NCBI GenBank assembly: GCA_977006965.1
Contig: OZ345376.1
Span: 1,736,001 to 1,800,000, forward strand
Reading direction: 5' to 3'
Length of the DNA stretch: 64,000 nucleotides
Source of the DNA: Phymatolithon calcareum
Taxonomy: Eukaryota > Rhodophyta > Florideophyceae > Hapalidiales
The stretch's first letter is position 1, and every line of letters starts with the position of its first letter. The notes under the pieces are model-generated. The model was not told the origin of the DNA and did no database searches. It saw only the letters and a program-made list of their open reading frames with translations. Of the stretch, positions 22,118 to 32,239 are shown piece by piece. The position numbers and the translations under genes were made by a program.

Positions 22118-22239
22118 AACCGACAAGCGTCTCATGTTCGATTGTACTTTTTTATTCAAGTTTATTTAAAAGACCCACAGACTGTTCAATTGTACTGCCC
22201 GATCAGTAAGCACACTCGTCGGCAGAGTATGAAATCTGA

Positions 22240-22635
22240 GCGCTAAATTTTATCCACAATACCATCGCTAAAAACGACCTCCATTGTGCTCTGGCTCAGA
22301 TTTAAAATTTGAGACGTTGATTCGCGTTTGTCTCTCTTGGTGGTCAATCTTGTAAGCATATATACCCTCCGACTGCAACTCAAAAACGTATATTTCATTT
22401 ACCAGCATCACCACTTCACCTCTCTTGTGCTACCTAAGAAGTGCATCTCCATCCTCAGTGGACAAAATATCCTCTTTCTCAAAGCAGTTTCTGACTGCCA
22501 TTTTGATAACTTACGCGGGAACGATCGTTTTCTGCTAAAAATATTTCCTCGTCGTTTTCATTCCTCTCATCACGATTCCGAATAGCGTCAGCAAGAGACT
22601 TCGAAACGTTATCAAAAGTGATCTTTCCTTCCATG
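22240..22635 (-). pseudogene. Small unknown 'MEGK' gene, left-arm copy
   Basis: The minus strand from ATG at about 22635 reads MEGKITFDNVSKSLADAIRN, then DERNENDEE, and breaks. A second frame continues EDILSTEDGDALLR and RGEVVMLVNEIYVF. The right-arm copy (39246-39710) has the same order. Charged and soluble, no domain recognised. The ATG is kept here but is followed by a TAA in the right arm. Confidence 0.4.
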
Positions 22636-22639
22636 TTCC

Positions 22640-23327
22640 CCCGTCCTCGCGGTTCTCCTAATACGATGCAAATTTGTCTGTTGATTATTCGTACTGGTTC
22701 GCGTTGAGAGTAGTTAGGTTTGCGGACGACTTAGGTTTATATTTTACTTTTTTCAGTACATTTAAATAGCAGACAGACTATCATACATAAGATATATACA
22801 TTGCAGCCATGTGGAGGTTTGTGATTGATCAAAGTTGTCCAATAGAAATCGTGCTCACATATTTTAATGAACCAAATTCTAGAAAGGAGATAGTTGATCG
22901 GATTTCTTCAGAATGGGCAAGAAAATGTAATGCTGAAAAAATAGCTGTGCGTACACAAAGTCTTATATTTTTATTTTTACAATATTGGAAATTTTAAATA
23001 TGAACGTTACGGAACTTCAAAAAACGTTGATAATTGTCATTTACTTGAAAAGTAATTATTTGATCGAGCCATCACAGCCATCAGGGCTATTGATGTCCCC
23101 GATGCGAAAACATTACAGCTAATTGAAGATATATTATTGAAGTATTAGGGTTTCAAAAATAACATGTGGAAGTCTTTGCGCAGAAAAGTTGAGCATCAAA
23201 GCAATTCAACATGACAACTGCACGTCTCATTATTTGTTACATATCATTTCTCCAGCTGTTGATTCTTTTTGATGCTACCGAAAATCTCCTATTCCGGAAA
23301 ATACCATAAAACTAAAGTTATGGAATT
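22640..23327. repeat. AT-rich non-coding segment of the left arm
   Basis: Recurs in reverse at 34090-34765 and 38943-39240. In the right arm part of it is tandemly duplicated and split by Copia. No coding frame is shared between copies beyond a 62-codon frame at 22809-22997 that is not conserved. Confidence 0.7.
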
Positions 23328-23743
23328 AGCAAAATTTTGCTAGATGCTCATTCCTAGCTACCGTTGAGAAGCAGGACAGGCGCTTTGTCGGTTCGTGCTT
23401 CCAGTCGGTAATAGACTATGTAATGCACGGTAGCTCTGAGATTTCAGCAGCTCTTCATCGCCTCCGAGATAATAAGAAATCTCCATGATTCATTACGGTC
23501 TGCTCGTCTATCCAATGAGTCACTGCGGACCCTCTCTTCATTGCGAACGAGCGCCACCTTTTTGATAAAGACCATTCATCGCAGAGATGTGCCTCGTTGG
23601 ATATAAGTTTAGTTTTCGAAGTGCTCTATTTCTTGTATTGTTACGTATAGACTATTGATCCGATGATGCAGTGCACAGCACATTGAGTGTAAGAAGAAGA
23701 TAGAAGATTTTTATTTTTAAATAAAAATCTTTAAAAAAGTACC

Positions 23744-24217
23744 TTAACTGCGGCAAACGGCGGGTCCAGTTGGCTGTGGCACACCGGCCCGACTGGCATC
23801 CGTGATGGCGACGTCACCAAAATTTGCAGAGGCCGTATCACACCAAACTGAAAGATAGCCGATATTGTTTATGGTGAACGGCGCGGGGAGTTCGACGCGC
23901 ACGGTAGCGCCATTGAAGGCTGGCAAGCGCTGGGTGCCACACGGCGGCTCCACACCGGAACTGACCGGGATAGCGACACCGTCAGCGCTGGGTGTGGTGC
24001 CGCTGCCAACCCAGAAGAAAACGCTGGGGCCCTGACCGTCGTACACGAAGTTTCGAATTTCGAATGTGCGAGTGTCGATGGCAAAAACGGTGCCAGACAC
24101 AGCATGCTGAAGGGTGCTGAGTTCGCCAATGCGCTTCTGCGCCGTGGAGAAGGAGAACAGTGACAAAAGTACCAGTGCTGTCACCGCGGAACGCACGACG
24201 AAGGTAGTGAAAGCCAT
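23744..24217 (-). CDS. Secreted DM13-domain protein, copy 1
   Basis: 157 codons, uninterrupted. Residues 1-26 form a signal peptide (hydrophobic TALVLLSLFSF, cut probably after TAQ). Residues 34-150 match the DM13 domain: VSGTV (40-44), RTFEIRNFVYDG (50-61), FFWVGSG (67-73), VRVELP (106-111), LSVWC (122-126) and NFGDV (132-136). DM13 domains occur in extracellular or membrane proteins and are proposed to act in redox or cytochrome-linked roles; here secretion is the safe statement. Cysteines at 93, 126 and 155. The protein is identical to copy 2. The gene is GC-richer than its AT-rich surroundings, and the first ATG gives the signal peptide. TATTTATGA lies about 80 bp upstream. Confidence 0.85.
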   Translation of the reverse strand: MAFTTFVVRSAVTALVLLSLFSFSTAQKRIGELSTLQHAVSGTVFAIDTRTFEIRNFVYDGQGPSVFFWVGSGTTPSADGVAIPVSSGVEPPCGTQRLPAFNGATVRVELPAPFTINNIGYLSVWCDTASANFGDVAITDASRAGVPQPTGPAVCRS

Positions 24218-24558
24218 TGCGGAAATCGTTGAGGGAACCGCGATGTCGGGATGCGAATGCTGCCAGTGCTGTGGACGATTGTCTCATAAATACCATTTGC
24301 GTGGGGTACCACCTCCGCAGACCGTGACGTCATGAGGAAGTCTACGTTCTCCATTAATTCGACCGAAATGCTCATAGAACAGGAAAAGCTGAAACCGGAT
24401 TTGTGATGGCTTGATCTTCATGCGTGCACGAACATGCACGTAACTGATAGTCGTGCCGCAGTACTTTTTGCCTGATGAAAAGTGAAGGTTTCAAAAATTA
24501 CGGTATTCGGATCGCGTGTTGTGTCCATAAAATGAAATTGAAATTGACTGGCTGAGAG

Positions 24559-24606
24559 GAATGACATCCGCAATAGCAACTGCAATTGCTATTGCGGATG
24601 TCATTC
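24559..24606. repeat. Hairpin 1 of DM13 unit
   Basis: 21-bp perfect arms (GAATGACATCCGCAATAGCA...) around a 6-base centre. Recurs intact in the right arm (about 31378-31425) and decayed in copy 3 (about 56284-56331). Confidence 0.95.
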
Positions 24607-24726
24607 ATGTCTTTTCTCGCATAGAAATATATTCTATAACATATTTTCTTTATTTCTGAGGACTTTCATTTCTGCTCGCTGTACCGTTGCTGTTATGTAA
24701 AGATCTTGTGGAGGCTGCGGGAAAAA

Positions 24727-24768
24727 GCGAAACATGTTGGGGAGCTGCAGCTCCCCAACATGTTTCGC
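24727..24768. repeat. Hairpin 2 of DM13 unit, 42-bp perfect palindrome
   Basis: Half-site GCGAAACATGTTGGGGAGCT, centre CTGCAG, no loop. Same in the right arm (about 31216-31257); imperfect in copy 3 near 57400. Confidence 0.95.
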
Positions 24769-24773
24769 GTTTT

Positions 24774-24851
24774 CGTGTTGAAATTTCCCGCGAACTAAAT
24801 GCTACTGTGTGATCACACAGTAGCATTTAGTTCGCAGAAAATTTCAACACG
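24774..24851. repeat. Hairpin 3 of DM13 unit, 78-bp near-perfect palindrome
   Basis: Outer arms CGTGTTGAAATTT..., centre TGTGATCACA. Only a small mismatch (CCCGC against GCAGA) in the arms. Same in the right arm (about 31133-31210); shortened in copy 3 (57450-57524). Confidence 0.95.
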
Positions 24852-26112
24852 GCTCCCAAACAACATCATCAGCTAATTAATTGGCGCAAATATGAAGCAA
24901 TAATCGTCGAAAAGAGGAATGTTGACATTAGTTTTCTACATCTTTCGTTCGGCATCAGAAAAACTGTATGATACCATGTAATACTCAACAACACTGGTGC
25001 ACGGGACGGAACATGCACTGGGGAACTTGTCCTCCATTCCCAGCTTGTCGCAGAAAGACACACTGTCCCTGCTTGACGTTACATCGATTTATGCGGATTT
25101 CCATGATTGGTTCTGAAGGCGTTTAAAAATTCTAAATTCAAAAGAGCACTGTACCTGCAAGATGCACGCGCAGAACCCGGCGAAGAAGCTCAGGGACATC
25201 CGCGGTGGCCTGTCGGGCCCGCAGAGCTCGGCAACGTTTTGGTCCCTGATAGATTCTTCAGGAAATTGAAATTGTATTGGCCCCTGCTCACTGTCATAGC
25301 GAACAAGGGTTGTGATATACCATCATGGCACATGAGAGCAACCAACTGCGCTATCAATGATAATTGCGATTGCGTGTATGCCAATAAACATTCTGCCCGT
25401 GCGTCACGCTCATTGGATTGGAGAACTCTCGTGAGTCCTTCCCCAGCCTGGCCGTGTGAATTGTGCTCCCTATGTTTCCACGTTAAGCCAAGCTACAGTT
25501 GCGGGGTGCTGCCGTTCGCCTGTTGGACCAAATAAAGGTTGCATGTTCCCAAAGTTCATTGACAAAAAAATTCTTCTCTCGCCGTGCGCAAAAGAACTGC
25601 AGAAGTTGCTGAATGAGAGCTCAACATAGGCCTGCGAAACATGCGAAAAGTTCGGTAGCTTTTGCCTCCAAGAGGGCTAAAGCATTCACACGAACACGTG
25701 CTCCTCCTGGACGACTGACACAGAGGCTTTAAAGTTTAATCATCTCCCCCCATGCTCTTGATGAATGTATTGAGCGTGGATTCTCTTTTTGTCTCGCCTT
25801 GGAGAGATGTTGTTCACCGGTTCAGTTCATCGTCCTTTGTGAAGTCCATTAGAACCGTTGCATCTGGGCAGGAGGAACGGCAATCTCCATGTCGATTAAG
25901 TTGTGTGCGGACTAAGATAGCAGAAACTAGACTGGATTCATTCCGCTCCTGCTATAATGTGAAACGTCAGATACAAAGAGACAAGTTTCTAATGCAAACT
26001 TTCCAGCAATTTTTTGATGACGGCAAATCCAACGCAAAGTTCAGTCTGCGCTGTCTTCGCGTCTTAGCCTATTCCAAAGTCAGCTTTGTCCACCCGTGGT
26101 GCACTTAACGTA

Positions 26113-26545
26113 TGCACTGGGGCTCCTAGGGCCCGGTTCTTACCAGTTCGTCGCTCCTTGGACTTCATAACCTTGCTCGCGACATTTGCAGCCTCAGTAC
26201 GGCCCATCTTCTCGATTCCTTCTATTTATTTTTCAAATTGGTCCTCCTTCGATTTCCGTACCTTTTTCTGGATCAACGCTTTGCCTTTTTTCAGCTCAGC
26301 TTTGTCCGCTTGGAGACCCATCCTTTGTACCCTTTTGTAAATCCTTGTTCTTTTCTTAGCTAATTGATCGAGCTCTCCGTTCCAGAACGTCTTGTATCGT
26401 CCCGGCCTGGGCTTGTCGGATGTCCAGGGCTTTGTGATCTTGACGCGTAGAATTTTGTACCAAGCATTGAGGTCATCTTCATTGATACAAGCGCGCAGTT
26501 TTTGGATCATCTCTGGGGTCCACGAGAACATTTCCGCACTGGCTT
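26113..26545 (-). mobile_element. LINE-A copy 5 fragment
   Basis: Minus strand reads KPWTSDKPRPGRYKTFWNGE, LDQLAKKRTRIYKRVQRMG, and EAANVASKVMKSKERR, the linker and first block of LINE-A ORF2. It is nearly the same as 1190-1480. It starts exactly where the left duplication arm ends, so it lies in the spacer. No 3' end or TSD. Confidence 0.75.
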
Positions 26546-27660
26546 TTGCCGCTCGTTCTGGGCATAGTCAACAAGATGGATTAGCGTGTTCAGGCCTTGT
26601 TACGAGAAAACCGGGAAGCGGAATGCCGAATGCGAAATCTATTGACGGGCGATCGAAAGACAACCTACTGGTGCTACGTACCAATGGAAACCTCTTTTCT
26701 CGGAGCAAAAGATGAATGCCATATGACGCAGAAGTTGAACCTCGTGCTCCATGGTCTTCCCGTTACGAAGTCATTGTACACGGTGTTTTCAAGCGTTGAA
26801 ACGCAGAGCTTGACGAAGCTTCTGGAGGCTGCGGAAATTCACATGAGCGAAATCGAGAATGCCAAGGGAGAACAAGTTAGGGAAATGATGGCAGACTATG
26901 AGCTACAAAAGCTTGCTGCTTTTGTAGCTCAACAAGATGGAAGAGCGTGTTGAGGCCTTGTTACAAGAAAACCGGGACGCGGAAGGTAGACCAGCACAAT
27001 TTGGCGGAGACGGACTACTAGCAGACCCGGTTTGTGCAGTTCAATTGTACAACCGGTCCATTTAAGAACTTGGACATGTGAGCGCAATGGTCAAACTGGC
27101 GCGGTTCCTTCAAGATGGCGCAGATGGTGTAGCGGCATACCCTGTTCGCGCAGCTCACCTGTACAACCGGGCTATTGAAGAAGGTGGCAATGTGACGGCA
27201 TTGTTTACCCTCGCGTTGTTGCTACAAGATGGCGCAAATGGTGTTACGACCGACCCGGTTCGTGCAGTTCACCTGTACAACCGGGCTATTGAAGTAGGTG
27301 GCAGTTTGATCGCGATGAACAACCTCGAAATATTGCTACAAGATGGCGCAAATGGTGTACCGGCCGACCCGGCTCGTGCAGTTCGTCTGTACACGCAGGC
27401 TATTGAAAGTGGCAGTGTGATCGTATTGAACAACCCAGCATGGTTGCTACAGAATGGTCCAGATGGAGTACCGGCCGACGCAGTTCGCGAACCGGGTCTG
27501 GAGGTACACCATCTGCGCCAGCTTGCAGCAACCATGCGAGGTTGTCCATTGCGGTCACATTACCACCTTCTTCAACAGCCCGATTGTACAAGTGAAGTAT
27601 TACTCCGTGGCATATGAATCACCGTCGTGCGTGAAGTGGAAGCTTTTGCAGTGAATTGTT
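26546..27660 (+). pseudogene. GTPase/Sel1-repeat gene, copy 1 (N-terminus missing)
   Basis: Starts at the VNK (G4-like) segment of the GTPase, with a TAG two codons later. It then runs as one frame to 26953: GDRKTTYWCYVPMETSF, LVLHGLPVTKSLYTVFSS, ending QQDGRAC. A frame change leads to a coiled coil (MEERVEALLQENRDAEG) and Sel1 repeats from 27000 (DGANGV..DPVRAVHLYNRA), with a shared TAA at about 27064. Four Sel1-type repeats follow at 27078-27480. The G1 and G3 motifs are absent here but present in copy 2 (61263-59772). Not functional. Confidence 0.7.
27400..27617. repeat. Fold-back end of the Sel1 array, copy 1
   Basis: Both strands encode Sel1-type peptides either side of the palindromic centre GTTCGCGAAC (27483-27492): plus LLQNGPDGVPADAVRE, minus NLAWLLQAGADGVPPDPVRE. 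The arms are roughly 100 bp and imperfect. The same structure is at 59789-60000. Confidence 0.75.
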
Positions 27661-27860
27661 ATGTGCTGAACTTCTAGCGAGGTAAACGGGAAAACTTTCC
27701 CTCAGCTCATATCAAGATATTTTGCTCTCTCTTGTTCGGCAGACCTGCCCCGAGGTAACGCTCCTCAGTACTCGCCCAGGTCTCATGTAAGATATCCAAT
27801 CGCGCTCGCCTCCGACTTCTACTTTCACCACGCTATCCGGACGCTGTAACGCCTCCATAT

Positions 27861-28952
27861 TATTGCTCGGACGAGCGAATGCGTGCTCCACCTTGATGGT
27901 GCATGTGTGTTGAGAATTCTGGAGGACTCTGCCTTCCTGTGTTTTATTGCAATAGGGGTCGGTATTTATACCCCTTTCGGATCTCCTACTTTTTTTTGTA
28001 TTTTGAATTTATTAAACGCCCTCGGAAACACTCATAAGTCTGTAAGGGAGATGCGTTTCAGATGCTCCTACCTTGGTAGCTCCGTTACTCTGTTAAAGCC
28101 CGCAAAACGGGCTCGTTGCTATCGTCGTAGCCCTAGCTGCAAAAACCCTCCTCCAGAGAATGTTGAGGGAAAAGCTTAGGGTCCACTTGTCCTGTTCGTA
28201 GGAATCTCAGCGTCGCCGTTATATTTTGTCTTGGTCTATTCCATGTCGTCATAAAAGACGATTGTGAGGAATAGTACTTTGTCAAGTGCCTTTTCAGTCT
28301 CACTGGTCTCCTCTTCTGTTAGTCGATATCTTTGAAGGTACACTTCGAGCTTGTTCATGAGAGTTGGTACGATTTCACCGAATTTGTCTTCCAGAAGTGT
28401 GGTACTCAATGGGGGAAAACGTCCAAATGCCCATTTATTCGCCAATTGGCGGTGACGTGCTTTCGGTAGTCTGATGATGGCGGGAGTAGACCCGGGAATA
28501 TCATAAGGAATTTTCCTCTTGCTGCTTGCCTCCAAGCCGTCTCCTTCGTCTTTAAAGAGCAGGTCCCTCAACGATTTTGCTGAAACTCGCTGCTTAAGAT
28601 AGGTTAGTGCCGTCTCGAATAGGTGGTGATGTAACATTGATGATATGTCACGACACACCCATTGCAATTCCTCAACGTCTCTTTCCTCTCTTGGGACTGC
28701 GAGCAAGCCCATTTTCCTTGTTCTGGCTCGTTCAAGCATTCGTAACGCTAGAACTAGGCTTCTGTCTTCCGCATAACGGATCTCCTACTGCTTGCTAATA
28801 TGAGTAGGTTAGGACTTGTAACTAAAACAAGATTTCGTGTGTTTCCCTATACGGCACACGAAATGGGGGATACAAGTGTCGGTTGCAAAACGCAATCCGC
28901 CACTACATCCATGCCGGGACCCAATGCCATCGAAATGTATTGAGGTGCAACA
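27861..28952 (-). mobile_element. Solo LTR with 5-bp TSD, containing LINE-A copy 6
   Basis: CATAT flanks both sides (27856-27860, 28953-28957), and the empty site is visible at the second GTPase/Sel1 locus (59528-59543, GCGCATATGGAGGC). Without the LINE the insert is about 306 bp. On the minus strand it begins TGTTGCACCTC and ends GAGCAATA. It contains a TATTTATACC box. Read as a solo LTR of an unidentified element; no internal domain is present. Confidence 0.65.
27991..28776 (-). mobile_element. LINE-A copy 6, 3' end
   Basis: 786 bp, 5'-truncated, flanked by a 13-bp target duplication CGGATCTCCTACT (27978-27990 and 28777-28789). The tail is GAATTTATTAAACGCCC on the plus strand with a T-run. 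The open frame 28739-28236 (167 codons) is the LINE-A ORF2 C-terminus: KRKIPYDIPGSTPAIIRLPK, ARHRQLANKWAFGRFPPLS, ending TIVFYDDME. This is the longest uninterrupted example of that C-terminal block in the window. Confidence 0.85.
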
Positions 28953-29049
28953 CATATGCGCTTCGCTCTTCTCCATTCAAGAGCCACGCGAATTGCTGTG
29001 GCACTGGCTGCCAGTTTTCTTGAACGTAGAATTAATTAAACGCTCTCAG

Positions 29050-29111
29050 TGTGGAGGAACAAATTTGTAGCTTTCCAGCGTCACAACTACAGCTACGAAT
29101 TTGTTCCTCCA
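29050..29111. repeat. Hairpin next to GTPase/Sel1 copy 1
   Basis: 22-bp arms GTGGAGGAACAAATTTGTAG / CTACGAATTTGTTCCTCCAC around an 18-base loop. Also at 59388-59449, with an adjacent GCGTTTAAT-type LINE-like end. Confidence 0.85.
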
Positions 29112-29209
29112 CTACAATCTGTGCAGTCCTTACTTCAATCTGGTGCGAGAGCCGGAGATGAAAAAGCACCACCGAATTTACTGCGATCAAGGTGTACCCT
29201 GGAAGCGGC

Positions 29210-29454
29210 AACAAGCAAGAAACGAAGATTCCGAACTCGATGAAGCTCTCACAGTTATCTCAAACTTAATGCCCAAGCAACGACTTTCCGATATTCAAAA
29301 AGAGATGCTGGAAATGGCAGTTGATACCGTCCAAAGAAAATGTCCGAAATCAAAATGAAAACGTAAGCGAAGGATTGTAGCGCAACGAAAAGTCTCTCAG
29401 GTGCAATGATAATTGACTAAGGGAGCTTCAATAAAACAGAAATCCATCCATCCA
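29210..29454 (+). mobile_element. LINE-B copy 2, 245-bp 3' fragment
   Basis: Carries the last ORF2 residues (DELDEALTVISN-like to RKCPKSK, stop 29358), then the LINE-B 3' UTR and (ATCC) tail. 13-bp target duplication CCCTGGAAGCGGC at 29197-29209 and 29455-29467. The empty site is present at 59280-59310. Confidence 0.85.
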
Positions 29455-29467
29455 CCCTGGAAGCGGC

Positions 29468-29870
29468 GCTCCAGTATGATAGGACCCCGTTTTCAGAGGA
29501 GTTTGCTCTTGTGCTTACGTAAATTTTAGAGGAAATTACTAAAATGACCACGAAGCACCCGTGGTGTTATGACATTGTTCTGGTATGTCAGCATTGGGCA
29601 AGTGGGCAGCTGATTTTTGCCGGGTCAGAAAGTAACTTTATCTAATGGCAAAATGAAATCTAAAAGGGCCGTTGGGGCTGAACAAGTTCCTTACATGACC
29701 TTATTATGCCTTAGTTTGATACATACAGTATTCCGCACGTGACGGCCTTTGCTCGGCGAACACGCTGAATGCGAAAGCCACATGGAGATTCTTGGTTGGA
29801 TGAGCCCATTATTGAGAGACAAAATAGCTGTGAAACGCGATTTTGTGCTGCGAAAAATTGCGAAACTCTA
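29468..29870. other. Spacer remainder, no gene
   Basis: The first 60 bp match 59236-59295 in reverse; the rest has no second copy or coding pattern seen. Confidence 0.4.
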
Positions 29871-31132
29871 TACGTTAAGTGCACCACGGGTGGACAAAGC
29901 TGACTTTGGAATAGGCTAAGACGCGAAGACAGCGCAGACTGAACTTTGCGTTGGATTTGCCGTCATCAAAAAATTGCTGGAAAGTTTGCATTAGAAACTT
30001 GTCTCTTTGTATCTGACGTTTCACATTATAGCAGGAGCGGAATGAATCCAGTCTAGTTTCTGCTATCTTAGTCCGCACACAACTTAATCGACATGGAGAT
30101 TGCCGTTCCTCCTGCCCAGATGCAACGGTTCTAATGGACTTCACAAAGGACGATGAACTGAACCGGTGAACAACATCTCTCCAAGGCGAGACAAAAAGAG
30201 AATCCACGCTCAATACATTCATCAAGAGCATGGGGGGAGATGATTAAACTTTAAAGCCTCTGTGTCAGTCGTCCAGGAGGAGCACGTGTTCGTGTGAATG
30301 CTTTAGCCCTCTTGGAGGCAAAAGCTACCGAACTTTTCGCATGTTTCGCAGGCCTATGTTGAGCTCTCATTCAGCAACTTCTGCAGTTCTTTTGCGCACG
30401 GCGAGAGAAGAATTTTTTTGTCAATGAACTTTGGGAACATGCAACCTTTATTTGGTCCAACAGGCGAACGGCAGCACCCCGCAACTGTAGCTTGGCTTAA
30501 CGTGGAAACATAGGGAGCACAATTCACACGGCCAGGCTGGGGAAGGACTCACGAGAGTTCTCCAATCCAATGAGCGTGACGCACGGGCAGAATGTTTATT
30601 GGCATACACGCAATCGCAATTATCATTGATAGCGCAGTTGGTTGCTCTCATGTGCCATGATGGTATATCACAACCCTTGTTCGCTATGACAGTGAGCAGG
30701 GGCCAATACAATTTCAATTTCCTGAAGAATCTATCAGGGACCAAAACGTTGCCGAGCTCTGCGGGCCCGACAGGCCACCGCGGATGTCCCTGAGCTTCTT
30801 CGCCGGGTTCTGCGCGTGCATCTTGCAGGTACAGTGCTCTTTTGAATTTAGAATTTTTAAACGCCTTCAGAACCAATCATGGAAATCCGCATAAATCGAT
30901 GTAACGTCAAGCAGGGACAGTGTGTCTTTCTGCGACAAGCTGGGAATGGAGGACAAGTTCCCCAGTGCATGTTCCGTCCCGTGCACCAGTGTTGTTGAGT
31001 ATTACATGGTATCATACAGTTTTTCTGATGCCGAACGAAAGATGTAGAAAACTAATGTCAACATTCCTCTTTTCGACGATTATTGCTTCATATTTGCGCC
31101 AATTAATTAGCTGATGATGTTGTTTGGGAGCC

Positions 31133-31425
31133 GTGTTGAAATTTTCTGCGAACTAAATGCTACTGTGTGATCACACAGTAGCATTTAGTTCGCGGGAAAT
31201 TTCAACACGAAAACGCGAAACATGTTGGGGAGCTGCAGCTCCCCAACATGTTTCGCTTTTTCCCGCAGCCTCCACAAGATCTTTACATAACAGCAACGGT
31301 ACAGCGAGCAGAAATGAAAGTCCTCAGAAATAAAGAAAATATGTTATAGAATATATTTCTATGCGAGAAAAGACATGAATGACATCCGCAATAGCAATTG
31401 CAGTTGCTATTGCGGATGTCATTCC
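31133..31425. repeat. Hairpin cluster of DM13 unit copy 2
   Basis: Same three hairpins as 24559-24851 in reverse order, all intact. Confidence 0.95.
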
Positions 31426-31765
31426 TCTCAGCCAGTCAATTTCAATTTCATTTTATGGACACAACACGCGATCCGAATACCGTAATTTTTGAAACCTTCA
31501 CTTTTCATCAGGCAAAAAGTACTGCGGCACGACTATCAGTTACGTGCATGTTCGTGCACGCATGAAGATCAAGCCATCACAAATCCGGTTTCAGCTTTTC
31601 CTGTTCTATGAGCATTTCGGTCGAATTAATGGAGAACGTAGACTTCCTCATGACGTCACGGTCTGCGGAGGTGGTACCCCACGCAAATGGTATTTATGAG
31701 ACAATCGTCCACAGCACTGGCAGCATTCGCATCCCGACATCGCGGTTCCCTCAACGATTTCCGCA

Positions 31766-32239
31766 ATGGCTTTCACTACCTTCGTCGTGCGTTCCGCGGT
31801 GACAGCACTGGTACTTTTGTCACTGTTCTCCTTCTCCACGGCGCAGAAGCGCATTGGCGAACTCAGCACCCTTCAGCATGCTGTGTCTGGCACCGTTTTT
31901 GCCATCGACACTCGCACATTCGAAATTCGAAACTTCGTGTACGACGGTCAGGGCCCCAGCGTTTTCTTCTGGGTTGGCAGCGGCACCACACCCAGCGCTG
32001 ACGGTGTCGCTATCCCGGTCAGTTCCGGTGTGGAGCCGCCGTGTGGCACCCAGCGCTTGCCAGCCTTCAATGGCGCTACCGTGCGCGTCGAACTCCCCGC
32101 GCCGTTCACCATAAACAATATCGGCTATCTTTCAGTTTGGTGTGATACGGCCTCTGCAAATTTTGGTGACGTCGCCATCACGGATGCCAGTCGGGCCGGT
32201 GTGCCACAGCCAACTGGACCCGCCGTTTGCCGCAGTTAA
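31766..32239 (+). CDS. Secreted DM13-domain protein, copy 2
   Basis: 157 codons, predicted product identical to copy 1 (23744-24217): signal peptide 1-26, DM13 domain with VSGTV, FVYDGQGP, FFWVGSG and LSVWC. The stop is followed by an A/T-rich inverted run (AAAGATTTTTATTT / AAATAAAAATCTT, about 32250-32278) that could form a hairpin in the transcript 3' end or act in polyadenylation. Being identical to copy 1, it cannot be told whether one or both are expressed. Confidence 0.85.
   Translation: MAFTTFVVRSAVTALVLLSLFSFSTAQKRIGELSTLQHAVSGTVFAIDTRTFEIRNFVYDGQGPSVFFWVGSGTTPSADGVAIPVSSGVEPPCGTQRLPAFNGATVRVELPAPFTINNIGYLSVWCDTASANFGDVAITDASRAGVPQPTGPAVCRS

Larger units (their letters stand above)
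19699..26112 (+). repeat. Left arm of a giant inverted duplication
   Basis: Matched in reverse by 29871-41856. Landmarks in left/right order: Sel1-like remnant (19.7-20.1 / 41.4-41.86 kb), 90-codon unknown ORF (21.17 / 40.78), WD40 remnant (21.6-22.1 / 39.8-40.26), small MEGK gene (22.64 / 39.25), AT-rich segment (22.8-23.2 / 34.1-34.56), DM13 unit (23.33-26.11 / 29.87-32.66). The part inside 23341-26112 looks identical to its partner, while the outer part differs noticeably (roughly 80-90% by eye). The 396-bp LTR-like repeat at 20582 is present only in this arm. Confidence 0.9.
23328..26112. repeat. DM13 unit, copy 1
   Basis: 2785-bp unit opening with the palindrome AGCAAAATTTTGCT (23328-23341). 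It contains a DM13 gene (minus strand), three long hairpins (24559-24851) and 1.2 kb without a convincing gene (24852-26112). Copy 2 is 29871-32655 in reverse and appears identical; copy 3 is 55041-59170, diverged and interrupted. All three share the same left boundary. The frames 25107-25535 and 25752-26108 are open here but altered by stops and many amino-acid changes in copy 3, so they are not called as genes. The motif GGCGTTTAAAAATTC near 25116 resembles LINE-A 3' ends. Confidence 0.85.

Noticed and set aside
25107-25535. Open frame of 142 codons, identical in the reverse copy at 30448-30876.
   Set aside because: Identity only reflects the near-identical arms. Copy 3 has a TGA in place of Trp and many amino-acid changes, with no domain, so coding is not supported.
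25752-26108. Open frame of 118 codons, identical at 29875-30231.
   Set aside because: Same reason; in copy 3 it is shortened and changed, and the frame composition is not gene-like.
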